The position numbers and the translations under genes are program-made. The notes under the pieces are model-generated. The model was not told where the DNA came from. It ran no database searches and saw only the letters and a program-made list of their open reading frames with translations. Below are positions 7,056 to 19,908 of a stretch of DNA of 64,000 nt, piece after piece (position 1 is the first letter of the stretch; each line of letters starts with the position of its first letter). This DNA comes from Rhodovastum sp963804495 (GTDB lineage Bacteria > Pseudomonadota > Alphaproteobacteria > Acetobacterales > Acetobacteraceae): positions 248,001-312,000 of the forward strand of contig CAWDQN010000005.1 in the NCBI GenBank assembly GCA_963804495.1, written 5' to 3'.

Positions 7056-9356
7056 ATGGCCGAAGGCAGCACCGACCCGCGCACGGCACGCGTTTCGGCC
7101 GAGGAAGCGCTGGCGCTGCACGCCTCCGGGCGGCCGGGCAAGCTGGAAACCCGGATTACCAAGCCGCTGACCACGGCGCGCGACCTCTCGCTCGCCTATT
7201 CGCCGGGCGTGGCTGAGCCCTGCTTGCGCATCCACGACGATCCGAGCCTCGCCTATGACTACACCTCCAAGGGCAACATGGTGGCGGTGGTCTCCAACGG
7301 CACCGCCGTGCTCGGCCTGGGCAATCTCGGCGCGCTCGCCGGCAAGCCGGTGATGGAAGGGAAGGTGGCGCTGTTCAAGCGCTTCGCCGATGTGGACGGC
7401 ATCGATTTGTGCGTGTCCACAGAGGACGTCGACCAGTTCGTCAACTGCGTGCGCTACCTCGCCCCCAGCTTCGGCGGCATCAACCTGGAAGACATCAAGG
7501 CGCCGGAATGCTTCGTGATCGAGCAGCGGCTGCGCGAGCTGATGGACATTCCGGTGTTCCATGACGACCAGCACGGCACCGCCATCGTCGCCGCCGCCGG
7601 GTTGATCAATGCCTGCCATCTGACCGGGCGCGACCTGCGGGCCACAAGGCTGGTGGTGAACGGCGCCGGGGCGGCGGCGATCGCCTGCGTGGAACTGCTG
7701 AAGGCCATGGGGTTGCGGCAGGAGAACGTGCTGCTGTGCGATACCAAGGGGGTGGTGTTTCAGGGCCGCACCGAGGGCATGAACCAGTGGAAAAGCGCGC
7801 ATGCGGCGCCGACGAACGCACGCACGCTCGCCGAGGCCATCGAGGGCTCGGACGTGGTGTTCGGCCTGTCGGCGAAAGGGGCGCTGACGCAGGACATGGT
7901 GCGCTCGATGGCGGCGCGGCCGATTATTTTCGCCATGGCCAATCCCGATCCGGAAATCACCCCGGAGGAGGCGCGGGCGGTCTGCCCCGACGCGATCATC
8001 GCCACCGGGCGCAGCGACTACCCCAATCAGGTGAACAACGTGCTTGGATTCCCCTATATCTTTCGCGGTGCGCTGGATGTGCGGGCGAGCACCATCAACG
8101 AGGCGATGAAGATCGCCGCCGCCGAGACGCTGGCGCAACTGGCGCGCGAGGACGTGCCGGACGAGGTGAACCTCGCCGCCGCCGGCAAGCGGCTGCGCTT
8201 TGGTCCCGAGTACATCATTCCCAACGCCTTTGATCCGCGGCTGATCAGCCGCCTGCCGCCGGCGGTGGCGCGGGCGGCCATGGACTCGGGCGTCGCCCGC
8301 CGGCCGATCGCCGACGTGCATAAATACGCGCGCGAACTGTCCGGCCGGCTCGATCCCACCGCGAACGCGCTCGATGCCATCATGGAGAGCGTGCGCGCCG
8401 AGCCGAAGCGGGTGGTGTTCGCCGAGGGCGAGGAGGAAAAAATCGTCCGCGCGGCGGTGGCGTTCCGCAATGCCGGCTACGGCACGCCGGTGCTGATCGG
8501 GCAGGAGGAGCGGGTGCGCGCGACGATGGCCTCGCTTGGCCTCGGGGAGGCGAAAGGCATCGAAATCCACAACGCCCGGCTGTCGCAGTCGAATGCCCGC
8601 TACACGGAGTTCCTGTATCAGCGGCTGCGGCGCCGTGGCCTGCTGCATCGCGACTGCCAGCGCCTGGTCAACCAGAACCGCAACGCCTTCGCCGCCTGCA
8701 TGGTGGCCACCGGCGACGCCGACGCCATGGTGACGGGGCTGACGCGCTCGGCGTCCGTCTGCCTGGAGGATATCGGCCGCGCCATCGACCCGGCCCCGCG
8801 CGGCATTTCCTTCGGGCTGACGCTGATGTTGGGCATTCGCGGTGCGACGATTTTCATCGCCGACACGCTGGTGCATTTCCGCCCCACCCCCGAACAGTTC
8901 GCCAGCATCGCCATTGGGGCGGCGGCGGCGGCGCGGCGGCTGGGGCACGAGCCGCGGGTGGCGCTGCTGTCGTATTCGACGTTCGGCAGCCAGAGTTCGG
9001 CCGCCGGCAACGCGATCCGAGAGGCGGTGGACATTCTTGACCAGCGCGACGTGGATTTCGAGTTCGACGGCGAGATGAGCCCGGATGTGGCGCTCGACGA
9101 GTCGTACCGGGCGCTTTACCCGTTCTGCCGGCTGACCGGGCCGGCGAACGTGCTGATCATGCCGGGGCTGCACTCCGCCTTGATCACCTCGCGCCTGGCA
9201 CCGCGGCTGGGCGGGGGCGGCACGATCGGGCCGCTGATTCTTGGCCTGTCGCACGCGGCGCAACTGCTGCCGATGGACGCCACCGTGAGCCAGATCGTGG
9301 ATATCGCCACGCTGGCGGCACACCAGACGGTGCGGGCGCGGGGGGCGGGTAGGTGA
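7056..9356 (+). CDS. maeB: NADP-dependent malic enzyme with phosphotransacetylase-like domain
   Basis: The enzyme decarboxylates malate to pyruvate and makes NADPH in the cytoplasm. The 766-residue product has the MaeB layout: malic enzyme N-terminal domain (with the ITKPLTTARDLSLAYSPG region and DDQHGTA), an NAD(P)-binding domain with VVNGAGAAAIACVELL, then from about residue 445 a phosphotransacetylase-like domain (VVFAEGEEEKIVRAA). That last domain is thought to be regulatory, sensing acetyl-CoA, rather than catalytic. I chose the ATG at 7056 because AAAAAGGA lies about 8 bases upstream; the frame is open 28 codons further but into repeat DNA. In a phototroph growing on organic acids it would supply pyruvate and NADPH, alongside dctA and ppdK found further on. 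Confidence 0.95.
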   Translation: MAEGSTDPRTARVSAEEALALHASGRPGKLETRITKPLTTARDLSLAYSPGVAEPCLRIHDDPSLAYDYTSKGNMVAVVSNGTAVLGLGNLGALAGKPVMEGKVALFKRFADVDGIDLCVSTEDVDQFVNCVRYLAPSFGGINLEDIKAPECFVIEQRLRELMDIPVFHDDQHGTAIVAAAGLINACHLTGRDLRATRLVVNGAGAAAIACVELLKAMGLRQENVLLCDTKGVVFQGRTEGMNQWKSAHAAPTNARTLAEAIEGSDVVFGLSAKGALTQDMVRSMAARPIIFAMANPDPEITPEEARAVCPDAIIATGRSDYPNQVNNVLGFPYIFRGALDVRASTINEAMKIAAAETLAQLAREDVPDEVNLAAAGKRLRFGPEYIIPNAFDPRLISRLPPAVARAAMDSGVARRPIADVHKYARELSGRLDPTANALDAIMESVRAEPKRVVFAEGEEEKIVRAAVAFRNAGYGTPVLIGQEERVRATMASLGLGEAKGIEIHNARLSQSNARYTEFLYQRLRRRGLLHRDCQRLVNQNRNAFAACMVATGDADAMVTGLTRSASVCLEDIGRAIDPAPRGISFGLTLMLGIRGATIFIADTLVHFRPTPEQFASIAIGAAAAARRLGHEPRVALLSYSTFGSQSSAAGNAIREAVDILDQRDVDFEFDGEMSPDVALDESYRALYPFCRLTGPANVLIMPGLHSALITSRLAPRLGGGGTIGPLILGLSHAAQLLPMDATVSQIVDIATLAAHQTVRARGAGR

Positions 9357-9565
9357 GGCAAGGCCAGGGGCTCTGCCCCTGGACCCCGCCAAGGGCCGAG
9401 AGGCCCTTGGAACCCATTATTTTTAGGCAGTCGTTATGAGAGGGGGGGTGAGACGGTGAACCGGTTCACCGTCTCGCCCCCCTCTCATAACGACTGCTTA
9501 AGTAGCGGGGTCCAGGGGCCTCTCGGCCCCTGGCGGGTCCAGGGCAGAGCCCTGGCCTTGCTTTC
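9357..9565. repeat. Large palindromic intergenic element, copy 2 (most complete)
   Basis: This is the clearest copy. A 72-base near-perfect central palindrome (9427-9498) is centred on GTGAACCGGTTCAC. It is flanked on both sides by a CCAAGGG/CCAGGGG hairpin and then a CCAGGGGC..GCCCCTGG hairpin, ending in GGCCTTGCTT on the right and its mirror image on the left. It sits between convergent maeB and the HTH gene, so it would form structure in both transcripts and could act as a bidirectional terminator. Confidence 0.9.
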
Positions 9566-9572
9566 TCGCCTG

Positions 9573-9878
9573 TCAGGCCCAGGCCTGCTCCGAGCCGAAG
9601 GCGGGGTGCCGGGTGGGCGAGGCGGCGCTCGAACGGCCGGCCTCGATGCGCTGCAGCAGGCGGGCGGCGGCCTGATGGTCGTCGGGATACAGGACAGAGA
9701 CAAGGCTCGGCGGCAACTCGCCGTTGTCGGCGGCGCGGTTCAGGGCGCCCCAGATGGTCTGCCGGTGGCAGCCATAGGTATCGGCAATGGCGGCCAGAGA
9801 CTCGCCGAACGCGCGCAGGCGGATGATATCCCAGAGCGACGGCGCCGGTTTCCGGCCTTGCTTATATGTGCGCGACAT
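9573..9878 (-). CDS. Small helix-turn-helix protein
   Basis: This 101-residue protein starts at an ATG (MSRTYKQGRKP) with GGAGTGG a few bases upstream; an upstream start 36 codons earlier lacks a site. Residues 14-50 look like a helix-turn-helix: FGESLAAIADTYGCHRQTIW, with the spacing expected for recognition of DNA. The rest is helical with no recognised domain. It lies downstream of the puc array on the same strand, about 260 bp away. The context suggests at most a loose link with light harvesting. The function is unknown. Confidence 0.65.
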   Translation of the reverse strand: MSRTYKQGRKPAPSLWDIIRLRAFGESLAAIADTYGCHRQTIWGALNRAADNGELPPSLVSVLYPDDHQAAARLLQRIEAGRSSAASPTRHPAFGSEQAWA

Positions 9879-10136
9879 AGACCACTCCGTGTGGAGCGAC
9901 CCGGCAGACGCATCGCGGCGGAGCGACGCGGGGCGGCGCATTTGCGTCCTGCCCTGGTCGGATCCTGGTGTCCCCTGGAAGGGCACAGCCGCAGGCGCGA
10001 GACGGGTTCGACAGTGACGTCACCCCTTGACGCCAAGGTTCAGACAAAGACTGCGAACGGCGTCCGGCAGCGGAGGAGACCGACGAGCTTGTCGGGTCCC
10101 ATCCACCACCGGCCGAAGTCGGCAACGCGCCGCTGA

Positions 10137-10307
10137 TTACTTCGCTGCGACCTTCGCGGGAGCCGCGAGGAAGTTGTATTTCGAGCCACCGATCACCGCG
10201 ACGTGGATGACCACGGCCGTGGCCAGCACGGCGATGAAGATCGGCACCAGCCAGGTGGACGGGTTGATGACGAGCCAGATCTTCCAGTCGTCCTGCGGAT
10301 TTGCCAT
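10137..10307 (-). CDS. pucA: LH2 antenna alpha peptide, copy 1
   Basis: This 56-residue single-span peptide binds bacteriochlorophyll in the peripheral LH2 ring. It begins MANPQDDWKIWLVINPSTWL, which is very close to the Phaeospirillum molischianum alpha chain, where the N-terminal Asp ligates B800. His35 in VVIHVAVIG is the expected B850 ligand. The tail is GGSKYNFLAAPAKVAAK. A GGAG site precedes the ATG. It follows its beta partner by 17 bases and is the last gene of the array. It is nearly identical to the copy at 11025. Confidence 0.95.
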   Translation of the reverse strand: MANPQDDWKIWLVINPSTWLVPIFIAVLATAVVIHVAVIGGSKYNFLAAPAKVAAK

Positions 10308-10324
10308 GTCTGCGTGCTCCTAGA

Positions 10325-10459
10325 TCAGAACCAAGGCTTCCAAGCCAGCACCAGCAGATGGGCGACCGCGGCCACGGCCACGAAGGCGCTGAACGTGGTC
10401 TTGAACTGCTCGTGGAATTCCTTGGCTTGTTCTTCGGTCAAACCGGACAGAGTTGCCAT
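10325..10459 (-). CDS. pucB: LH2 antenna beta peptide, copy 1
   Basis: The 44-residue beta chain reads MATLSGLTEEQAKEFHEQFK then a membrane span ending AHLLVLAWKPWF. His34 in AAVAH is the B850 ligand, and His16 lies in the N-terminal region near B800. The protein is identical to the copy at 11213. A strong GAGGAGGG site precedes the ATG. Confidence 0.95.
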   Translation of the reverse strand: MATLSGLTEEQAKEFHEQFKTTFSAFVAVAAVAHLLVLAWKPWF

Positions 10460-10627
10460 TTAACGACCCTCCTCAGGGAGATGAAACTGTTTGCTGCGGC
10501 TGATCCCCGCAGCGGGCATTGTGTGGCAGGACGCCAACACCGAAGCTCGGCCGGGCCCCCGGCGGCGTGGCGGGACAACGTCCCGACTTGACCCGACGCG
10601 CCGCCGGAAGGCTTGCCGAACTGCCGA

Positions 10628-10801
10628 CTAGCTCGCCGCCGCGACCTTGGCCGGCGCCGCGAGGAAGTTGTATTTGCCGCCGCCGATCACCGCGACGTGG
10701 ATGACCACGACGAGCGCCAGCAGGGTAATGAAGATCGGAATCAGCCAGGTGGCCGGGTTGATAACGAGCCAGATCTTCCAGTCGTCTTGCGGATTTGCCA
10801 T
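10628..10801 (-). CDS. pucA: LH2 antenna alpha peptide, copy 2 (second type)
   Basis: At 57 residues this is the second alpha subtype. It has the same N-terminus, but the span reads IPIFITLLALVVVIHVAVIG and the tail is GGGKYNFLAAPAKVAAAS. His35 is conserved. Copies 2 and 4 are of this type, copies 1 and 3 of the other. Confidence 0.95.
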   Translation of the reverse strand: MANPQDDWKIWLVINPATWLIPIFITLLALVVVIHVAVIGGGKYNFLAAPAKVAAAS

Positions 10802-10817
10802 GTCACATACTCCTATT

Positions 10818-10952
10818 TCAGAACCAAGGCTTCCAGGCCAGGACCAGCAGGTGCGCGACCGCCGCAACGGCGATGAACGCACTGAAGGTGGTCTTGAACT
10901 GTTCGTGGAATTCCTTCGCTTCGGCTTCAGTCAGGCCGGAGAGAGTTGCCAT
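10818..10952 (-). CDS. pucB: LH2 antenna beta peptide, copy 2
   Basis: The 44-residue beta chain begins MATLSGLTEAEAKEFHEQFK and has a span ending AHLLVLAWKPWF. It differs from copy 1 at three positions (E10A, Q11E, V27I). Both His positions are kept. It starts 16 bases before its alpha partner. Confidence 0.95.
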   Translation of the reverse strand: MATLSGLTEAEAKEFHEQFKTTFSAFIAVAAVAHLLVLAWKPWF

Positions 10953-11024
10953 TTTCGTATTTTCCTATGGGCTTTTAGGGCGCGGCCCGGTACGACGGCG
11001 GAGCCGTCGGCGCCGGAGCCGTGA

Positions 11025-11195
11025 TTACTTCGCTGCGACCTTGGCGGGAGCCGCCAGGAAGTTGTATTTCGAGCCGCCGATCACCGCGACGTGGATGACC
11101 ACGGCCGTGGCCAGCACGGCGATGAAGATCGGCACCAGCCAGGTGGACGGGTTGACGACGAGCCAGATCTTCCAGTCGTCCTGCGGATTTGCCAT
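11025..11195 (-). CDS. pucA: LH2 antenna alpha peptide, copy 3
   Basis: This differs from copy 1 only by Val for Ile at residue 14 (LVVNPSTWL). It lies exactly 888 bp from copy 1, as expected for a block duplication. His35 is conserved. Confidence 0.95.
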   Translation of the reverse strand: MANPQDDWKIWLVVNPSTWLVPIFIAVLATAVVIHVAVIGGSKYNFLAAPAKVAAK

Positions 11196-11212
11196 GTCTG
11201 CGTGCTCCTAGA

Positions 11213-11347
11213 TCAGAACCAAGGCTTCCAAGCCAGCACCAGCAGATGGGCGACCGCGGCCACGGCCACGAAGGCGCTGAACGTGGTCTTGAACTGCTCG
11301 TGGAATTCCTTGGCCTGCTCTTCGGTCAAACCGGACAAAGTTGCCAT
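11213..11347 (-). CDS. pucB: LH2 antenna beta peptide, copy 3
   Basis: The protein is identical to copy 1, with a few silent base changes. It is offset by exactly 888 bp from that copy and preceded by a GGAGG-type site. Confidence 0.95.
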   Translation of the reverse strand: MATLSGLTEEQAKEFHEQFKTTFSAFVAVAAVAHLLVLAWKPWF

Positions 11348-11410
11348 TTAACGAACCTCCTCAGGGATACAGGGCTGTTTGCTGCGCAGAACCCCCCGCA
11401 GCGGGGCATT

Positions 11411-11429
11411 GTGTGGCAGGGCGCCACAC
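11411..11429 (-). terminator. Hairpin between puc pairs (processing or attenuation)
   Basis: GTGTGGC and GCCACAC form a 7-bp stem with a 5-base loop after pucA copy 4 and before pucB copy 3. The duplicated spacer near 10529 has a bulged version. There is no T-run, so it is more likely an RNA stability or attenuation structure than a full terminator. Confidence 0.45.
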
Positions 11430-11515
11430 CGAAGCTCGGCCGGCCCCGGGCGGCGCGCCGGGACAACGTCCCGACTTGACCTGGCGCGCCGCCGGAAGGC
11501 TTGCCGAACTGCCGA

Positions 11516-11689
11516 CTAGCTCGCTGCCGCGACCTTGGCCGGAGCCGCGAGGAAGTTGTATTTGCCGCCGCCGATCACCGCGACGTGGATGACCACGACG
11601 AGCGCCAGCAAAGTAATGAAGATCGGCACCAGCCAGGTGGCCGGGTTGATAACGAGCCAGATCTTCCAGTCGTCTTGCGGATTTGCCAT
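11516..11689 (-). CDS. pucA: LH2 antenna alpha peptide, copy 4 (second type)
   Basis: The second subtype, 57 residues, differs from copy 2 only by Val for Ile at residue 21. It is offset by 888 bp from copy 2. His35 is conserved. Confidence 0.95.
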   Translation of the reverse strand: MANPQDDWKIWLVINPATWLVPIFITLLALVVVIHVAVIGGGKYNFLAAPAKVAAAS

Positions 11690-11707
11690 TTCTACATACT
11701 CCTTAGA

Positions 11708-11842
11708 TCAGAACCAGGGCTTCCAAACCCAAACCAGCAGGTGCGCGACGGCGGCAACGCCGACGAACGCGGTGAAGGTGGTCTTCCACTGTTCGTGGAA
11801 TTCCTTTGCCTCTTCTTCAGTCAGACCAGAGAGAGATGCCAT
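11708..11842 (-). CDS. pucB: LH2 antenna beta peptide, copy 4 (promoter-proximal, most divergent)
   Basis: This first gene of the array encodes 44 residues, MASLSGLTEEEAKEFHEQWK with a span ending AHLLVWVWKPWF. The last 11 residues are closest to the P. molischianum beta chain. It differs from the other three betas (Trp for Phe19, WV for LA near the end), so its B850 surroundings may be slightly different. Its regulatory region extends to about 12.2 kb. Confidence 0.95.
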   Translation of the reverse strand: MASLSGLTEEEAKEFHEQWKTTFTAFVGVAAVAHLLVWVWKPWF

Positions 11843-12596
11843 CTTACTTACCCTCCATCGGGGTTATTCGGTCGTTGCCGCGCACGTCCCGCGCGGCGGG
11901 GATTGTCGTGGTGTGCCTGCCGCAACCAACACATCACCCGGTCTGGCCGGGCTCTGGATGGTGCCGAAGCCCCATGCGGTGTCTTCGGTTGCGGCGGCAC
12001 GCCCGGTAGTTCCTGTTGTAGAGACCGACGACGGCCTCATTTATTGAAGTATTTCAATGCGCTCTCAGGTCGCATTGACAGTTTGTAATGTGCCATTGAG
12101 CTTCGATGGTGTCCACAGAAATTGACAGTCCAGTTGTCGTGCTCTTGCCGGACAGTTCGACATTCTTGCGGAGAGATTGACGGACAAATAATCGTTTTTG
12201 TCAGTGAAATATCTGAAGATGTCCGTGATTGCCATTTCCTCACATGAAATTGACCGTGAAATCACTTACGCTTTGGATATCGGCGGGGATGTTTGAACGC
12301 CGGCGGTTTTGTTGTGCGGTAATTCCTGGACAGTGCTCGTATCCGTCCATGGAAACACGGTCAAATGGCCCTAAGGGCGGCGCAAATACCTTACGAATTG
12401 CCCGGCATACCCCGTCGGGGTCAGCCCGGTGGCGATATCGACTTCGCCGCGCAAGCTTCTTAATCTTGGCGGGCATGGGCGGTCCCAGCCACGGGCGGTG
12501 CGCGCTTGCGGCGCCGGTCGCGCCGGGGTTAAGTCGGCCCAAGCGAAGCGGCGCCTTGCCGCCGGCGCGAGTGCCGCAGTGACGCGAGGGACGGAC
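11843..12596. other. Regulatory region between the puc array and the response regulator
   Basis: About 750 bp without a convincing gene. It is more AT-rich between 12040 and 12320, as expected for promoters. It drives the puc array to the left and probably the response regulator to the right. An open frame at 12229-12582 (+) does not look like a protein. Confidence 0.5.
12110..12127. promoter_or_regulatory. Putative PpsR/CrtJ operator (TGT-N12-ACA)
   Basis: TGTCCACAGAAATTGACA (on the minus strand TGTCAATTTCTGTGGACA) matches the TGT-N12-ACA consensus of the photosynthesis repressor PpsR. It lies about 270 bp upstream of the first pucB. It is the only full match found in the surrounding 180 bp. 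PpsR normally binds paired sites, so the call is tentative. Confidence 0.45.
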
Positions 12597-13271
12597 ATGA
12601 GCGCCACCACGACCCAGGCGCAGAGGCTGCGCGTGTTCCTTGCCGACGATCACCCGGTGGTGCTCGCCGGCATGCGCGCGCTGGTCGCCGGCGACCCGGC
12701 GCTGGAGGTGGTGGGCGAGGCCCGCGACGGGCGGACCGCGCTGCGCCTGGCGCTGGAGCTGCGGCCGGATGTGGCGGTGCTCGATCTGTCGATGCCGGGC
12801 CTGAGCGGCGTGGACGTGGCCCGCCAGTTGCGCACCGACTGCCCGCAATGCCGCGTGCTGGCGCTGACCGTGCACGAGGACGGCGCCTATCTGCGCCAGT
12901 TGCTGGAAATCGGCGCGGTCGGCTACGTGCTCAAACGCTCGGCGGCGGAGGAACTGATCCGGGCGATCCACGCGGTGGCCGCCGGCGGCATCTACCTCGA
13001 TCCCGCGATCGCCGCGCGGGTGGTGGGGCCGGGTCCGCACAAGCCGGCCGAGAGCGCGCCCTCTGGCGCGCCCGAGCTGAGCGAGCGCGAAATCGAGGTG
13101 CTGCGTCTGACCGCCGCCGGCCACAGCAACAAGATGATCGCCAGCATGCTGCGCATCGGCCTCAAGACCGTCGACACCTATAAGGCCCGCGGCATGGCCA
13201 AGCTCGGCTTCCACAGCCGGGTGGAAGTGGTCCGCTATGCGCTCGGCAAGGGCTGGCTGCCCGAGACGTAG
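12597..13271 (+). CDS. NarL/FixJ-type response regulator
   Basis: This 224-residue cytoplasmic DNA-binding regulator has a receiver domain at residues 11-125 with acidic pair Asp17-Asp18, phospho-acceptor Asp63 (VAVLDLSMPG) and a Lys in YVLKRS. A LuxR-type HTH at about 155-215 contains LSEREIEVLRLTAAGHSNKM. I chose the ATG at 12597, with GCGAGGGACGG just upstream, rather than the longer open frame. NarL-type regulators are phosphorylated by HisKA_3 kinases, and such a kinase lies at 18637. Its position between the puc array and the phytochromes makes it the natural DNA-binding output of this cluster; that link is inference. Confidence 0.92.
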   Translation: MSATTTQAQRLRVFLADDHPVVLAGMRALVAGDPALEVVGEARDGRTALRLALELRPDVAVLDLSMPGLSGVDVARQLRTDCPQCRVLALTVHEDGAYLRQLLEIGAVGYVLKRSAAEELIRAIHAVAAGGIYLDPAIAARVVGPGPHKPAESAPSGAPELSEREIEVLRLTAAGHSNKMIASMLRIGLKTVDTYKARGMAKLGFHSRVEVVRYALGKGWLPET

Positions 13272-13435
13272 CGACGCAAGGCGAAAGCCGGCCGGGACGA
13301 TTCCTGGGGATTACGATCGCCCTGGTTCACGGCATATTGATTGCCACCGGCGACTTGATTGCAAACGGAGACAATTGTATCCGGTCGCTCCGCCGACGGA
13401 AGGCGCATAGTTGCCGCCCTTCCCAGGAGACCATC

Positions 13436-18161
<4,726 letters not shown>

Positions 18162-18175
18162 TCCAGACCTAATCC

Positions 18176-18640
18176 ATGGAACGCGAAACCCCGCCCCCCT
18201 GCATCCTGGTCGCCGAGGATCACAACCATGACAAGTTCATTCTGACCGAGGTGTTCTCACGCGCCGGAATTGCCGCCGATCTGCGCTTCGTCAGCGACGG
18301 CGAGCAGATGCTCGACTACCTCTACCGCCGCGGTCCGTTCGATGCGCCGGGGCGGGCGCCGCCGCCGCGGCTGGTGCTGCTTGATCTCAACATGCCGCGG
18401 CTGGACGGGCGCAAGGTGCTGCGCATGCTGCGTGCCGACGACAGCCTGCGCCACCTTCCGGTGATTGCGCTGTCCACGTCGGAAAGCCCCAAGCACATCA
18501 CCGAAGCCTATTCGATCGGCATCAACGCCTATCTGGTCAAGCCGGCCAGCATTCCCGACTACGTGGCGAAAATGTCGTCGCTGTGGAAATTCTGGATGGA
18601 GACGGCGTCATTGCCGGCCCTGGATGGGGCGCGGCCTTGA
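18176..18640 (+). CDS. Rcp1-like single-domain response regulator
   Basis: The 154-residue stand-alone receiver resembles cyanobacterial Rcp1, the usual partner of phytochrome kinases. It has acidic residues in LVAEDHNHDK, phospho-acceptor Asp70 in LVLLDLNMPRLDG, ALSTSESP and a conserved Lys in AYLVKPAS. It begins 14 bases after the second phytochrome and overlaps the next gene by four bases (TTGA), so it is in the same operon. It has no output domain, so it probably relays phosphate or controls the adjacent hybrid kinase. Confidence 0.9.
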   Translation: MERETPPPCILVAEDHNHDKFILTEVFSRAGIAADLRFVSDGEQMLDYLYRRGPFDAPGRAPPPRLVLLDLNMPRLDGRKVLRMLRADDSLRHLPVIALSTSESPKHITEAYSIGINAYLVKPASIPDYVAKMSSLWKFWMETASLPALDGARP

Positions 18641-19818
18641 TCACGCTGACCCGCCTGCTGCTCGTCGATGACGCGCGGGTGGACTTCATCTGGCTGGAGC
18701 AGATGCTGAGCCGGGTGCCGGGGCCGCCGCGGGTGCTGGACTTCGTGTCCCGCTTCGCCGAGGCCGAGCAGGAAATCGCCGCCCACCGCCACGACCTGTA
18801 TTTCATCGACTTCCGGCTGGGGCCGGACAGCGGGCTCGAGCTGATCCGGGCGGCCCGCCGGCGCGGCATCCTCAAGCCGATCATCATGCTCACCGGCCAC
18901 GGCAGCGAAGCGGTGGACCTGGCGGCCACCGAGGCCGGCGCCAACGACTACCTGGTGAAGGGCGAATTCGACCATGTGCTGCTCGGCCGCACCATGCGCT
19001 ATGCCGAGCGCAATGCGCGCGCGCTGGCCGAGCTCGATCACCGGCTGACGCAGTGGCAGGCGATGGCGGCCGACCTGAAGGTGGAAACCGAGCGGCGCGC
19101 GCAGGCGGAGACCGAGTTGTCGCAAGTGCTGCGGCACACGGTGGCGGAGCAGGAGCGCGAACGCCAGCGCATCGCCCGCGAGTTGCACGACAGCCTGGGC
19201 CAGTCGCTGACCCTGCTGCGGCTCGGGCTGGAGGGGCTGGACCGCGCCGCCCCCGCCGTTTCGGGTCAGGTCGCCGCGCTGAAGCGGATCGCCGATGAGC
19301 TGGGGCGGGAGATCAACCGCCTCGCCTGGGAGATCCGCCCGACGGCGCTGGACGATCTTGGGCTGCCGACCGCGATCCGCCATTTGCTCGATACCTGGGG
19401 TGAACGGTCGCCTTTGCAGTTCGACGTGCACCTGACACTGGCAGGGCGCCGCCTGCCGGCGCCGGTGGAGACCACGCTGTATCGCGTGCTGCAGGAGGCG
19501 GTGACCAATGTGGCGCGGCACGCCGAGGCTCGCCGGGTCGGCATCATTCTGGAGGCCAGCGAGCAGGAAGCGCGGCTGATCGTCGAGGATGACGGGCGCG
19601 GTTTCACCTGGGACGGCAGCAATGTCAGCGGCGTCACGTCGGGCCGGCTCGGCCTGATTGGCATGCGCGAGCGGCTGACCCTGGTGGGTGGCACGCTGGA
19701 GGTGGAGACCAGCCCGGGCGGCGGGACCACGCTTTTCAGCCGGGTGCCGTTGCCGCCGCCGCAAGCGGAGGATCGGCAAGCGAGCAACTGCGTGCCAGCA
19801 GGTGACGTCGCCACATAG
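18637..19818 (+). CDS. Receiver-histidine kinase hybrid (HisKA_3 type)
   Basis: This 393-residue cytoplasmic protein has an N-terminal receiver (residues 5-125, phospho-acceptor Asp58 in LYFIDFRLGPDSG). A coiled coil follows at about 135-175, then a HisKA_3 domain with His184 in IARELHDSLGQ, and an HATPase with LQEAVTNVARHAEA and DDGRGF. The start used is TTG, overlapping the preceding stop; an ATG further upstream is also open. HisKA_3 kinases act on NarL-type regulators, so this could connect the Rcp1-like receiver or the phytochromes to the regulator at 12597. That gives a plausible chain phytochrome, receiver, hybrid kinase, DNA-binding regulator. The wiring is inference. Confidence 0.88.
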   Translation: MITLTRLLLVDDARVDFIWLEQMLSRVPGPPRVLDFVSRFAEAEQEIAAHRHDLYFIDFRLGPDSGLELIRAARRRGILKPIIMLTGHGSEAVDLAATEAGANDYLVKGEFDHVLLGRTMRYAERNARALAELDHRLTQWQAMAADLKVETERRAQAETELSQVLRHTVAEQERERQRIARELHDSLGQSLTLLRLGLEGLDRAAPAVSGQVAALKRIADELGREINRLAWEIRPTALDDLGLPTAIRHLLDTWGERSPLQFDVHLTLAGRRLPAPVETTLYRVLQEAVTNVARHAEARRVGIILEASEQEARLIVEDDGRGFTWDGSNVSGVTSGRLGLIGMRERLTLVGGTLEVETSPGGGTTLFSRVPLPPPQAEDRQASNCVPAGDVAT

Positions 19819-19826
19819 AGGCCGAT

Positions 19827-19858
19827 GCCGCAGGGCAGAGCCCTGGCCTTGCTTGCCC
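19827..19858. repeat. Fragment of the large palindromic element
   Basis: CAGGGCAGAGCCCTGGCCTT matches the right-end hairpin of the elements at 9357 and 58081. It lies between the hybrid kinase and the transporter, where it could form a terminator-like stem. Confidence 0.7.
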
Positions 19859-19908
19859 GGACGCCCCAGCCCGCCTAGCGTGGCGGCCGATGTGGTTTGG
19901 GGAGCGCG

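Larger units (their letters stand above)
10135..10960 (-). repeat. Tandem duplication unit 1 of the puc array
   Basis: This unit holds two pucBA pairs plus spacers and is repeated, highly similar in genes and spacers, at 11023-11848. Homologous starts and stops are offset by 888 bp (890 for the divergent beta). Confidence 0.85.
11023..11848 (-). repeat. Tandem duplication unit 2 of the puc array
   Basis: This is the partner of 10135-10960. Similarity includes the spacer with the hairpins around 11411-11429 and CGGGACGTTGTCCCG. The similarity ends before the promoter region and before 10960-11020. Confidence 0.85.

Noticed and set aside
10137..11842. puc repeats as an assembly collapse or a frameshifted pseudogene array
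   Set aside because: All eight frames are intact from start to stop with proper ribosome sites, and the units differ at several bases.
11880..11945. Second PpsR-like site close to pucB (TGTGCCTGCCGCAACCAACA)
   Set aside because: The TGT and ACA are 14 bases apart rather than 12, so it does not fit the consensus.
12229..12582. Plus-strand open frame upstream of the response regulator
   Set aside because: It spans the regulatory gap, is Arg/Pro-rich at the end, and has no ribosome site or domain.
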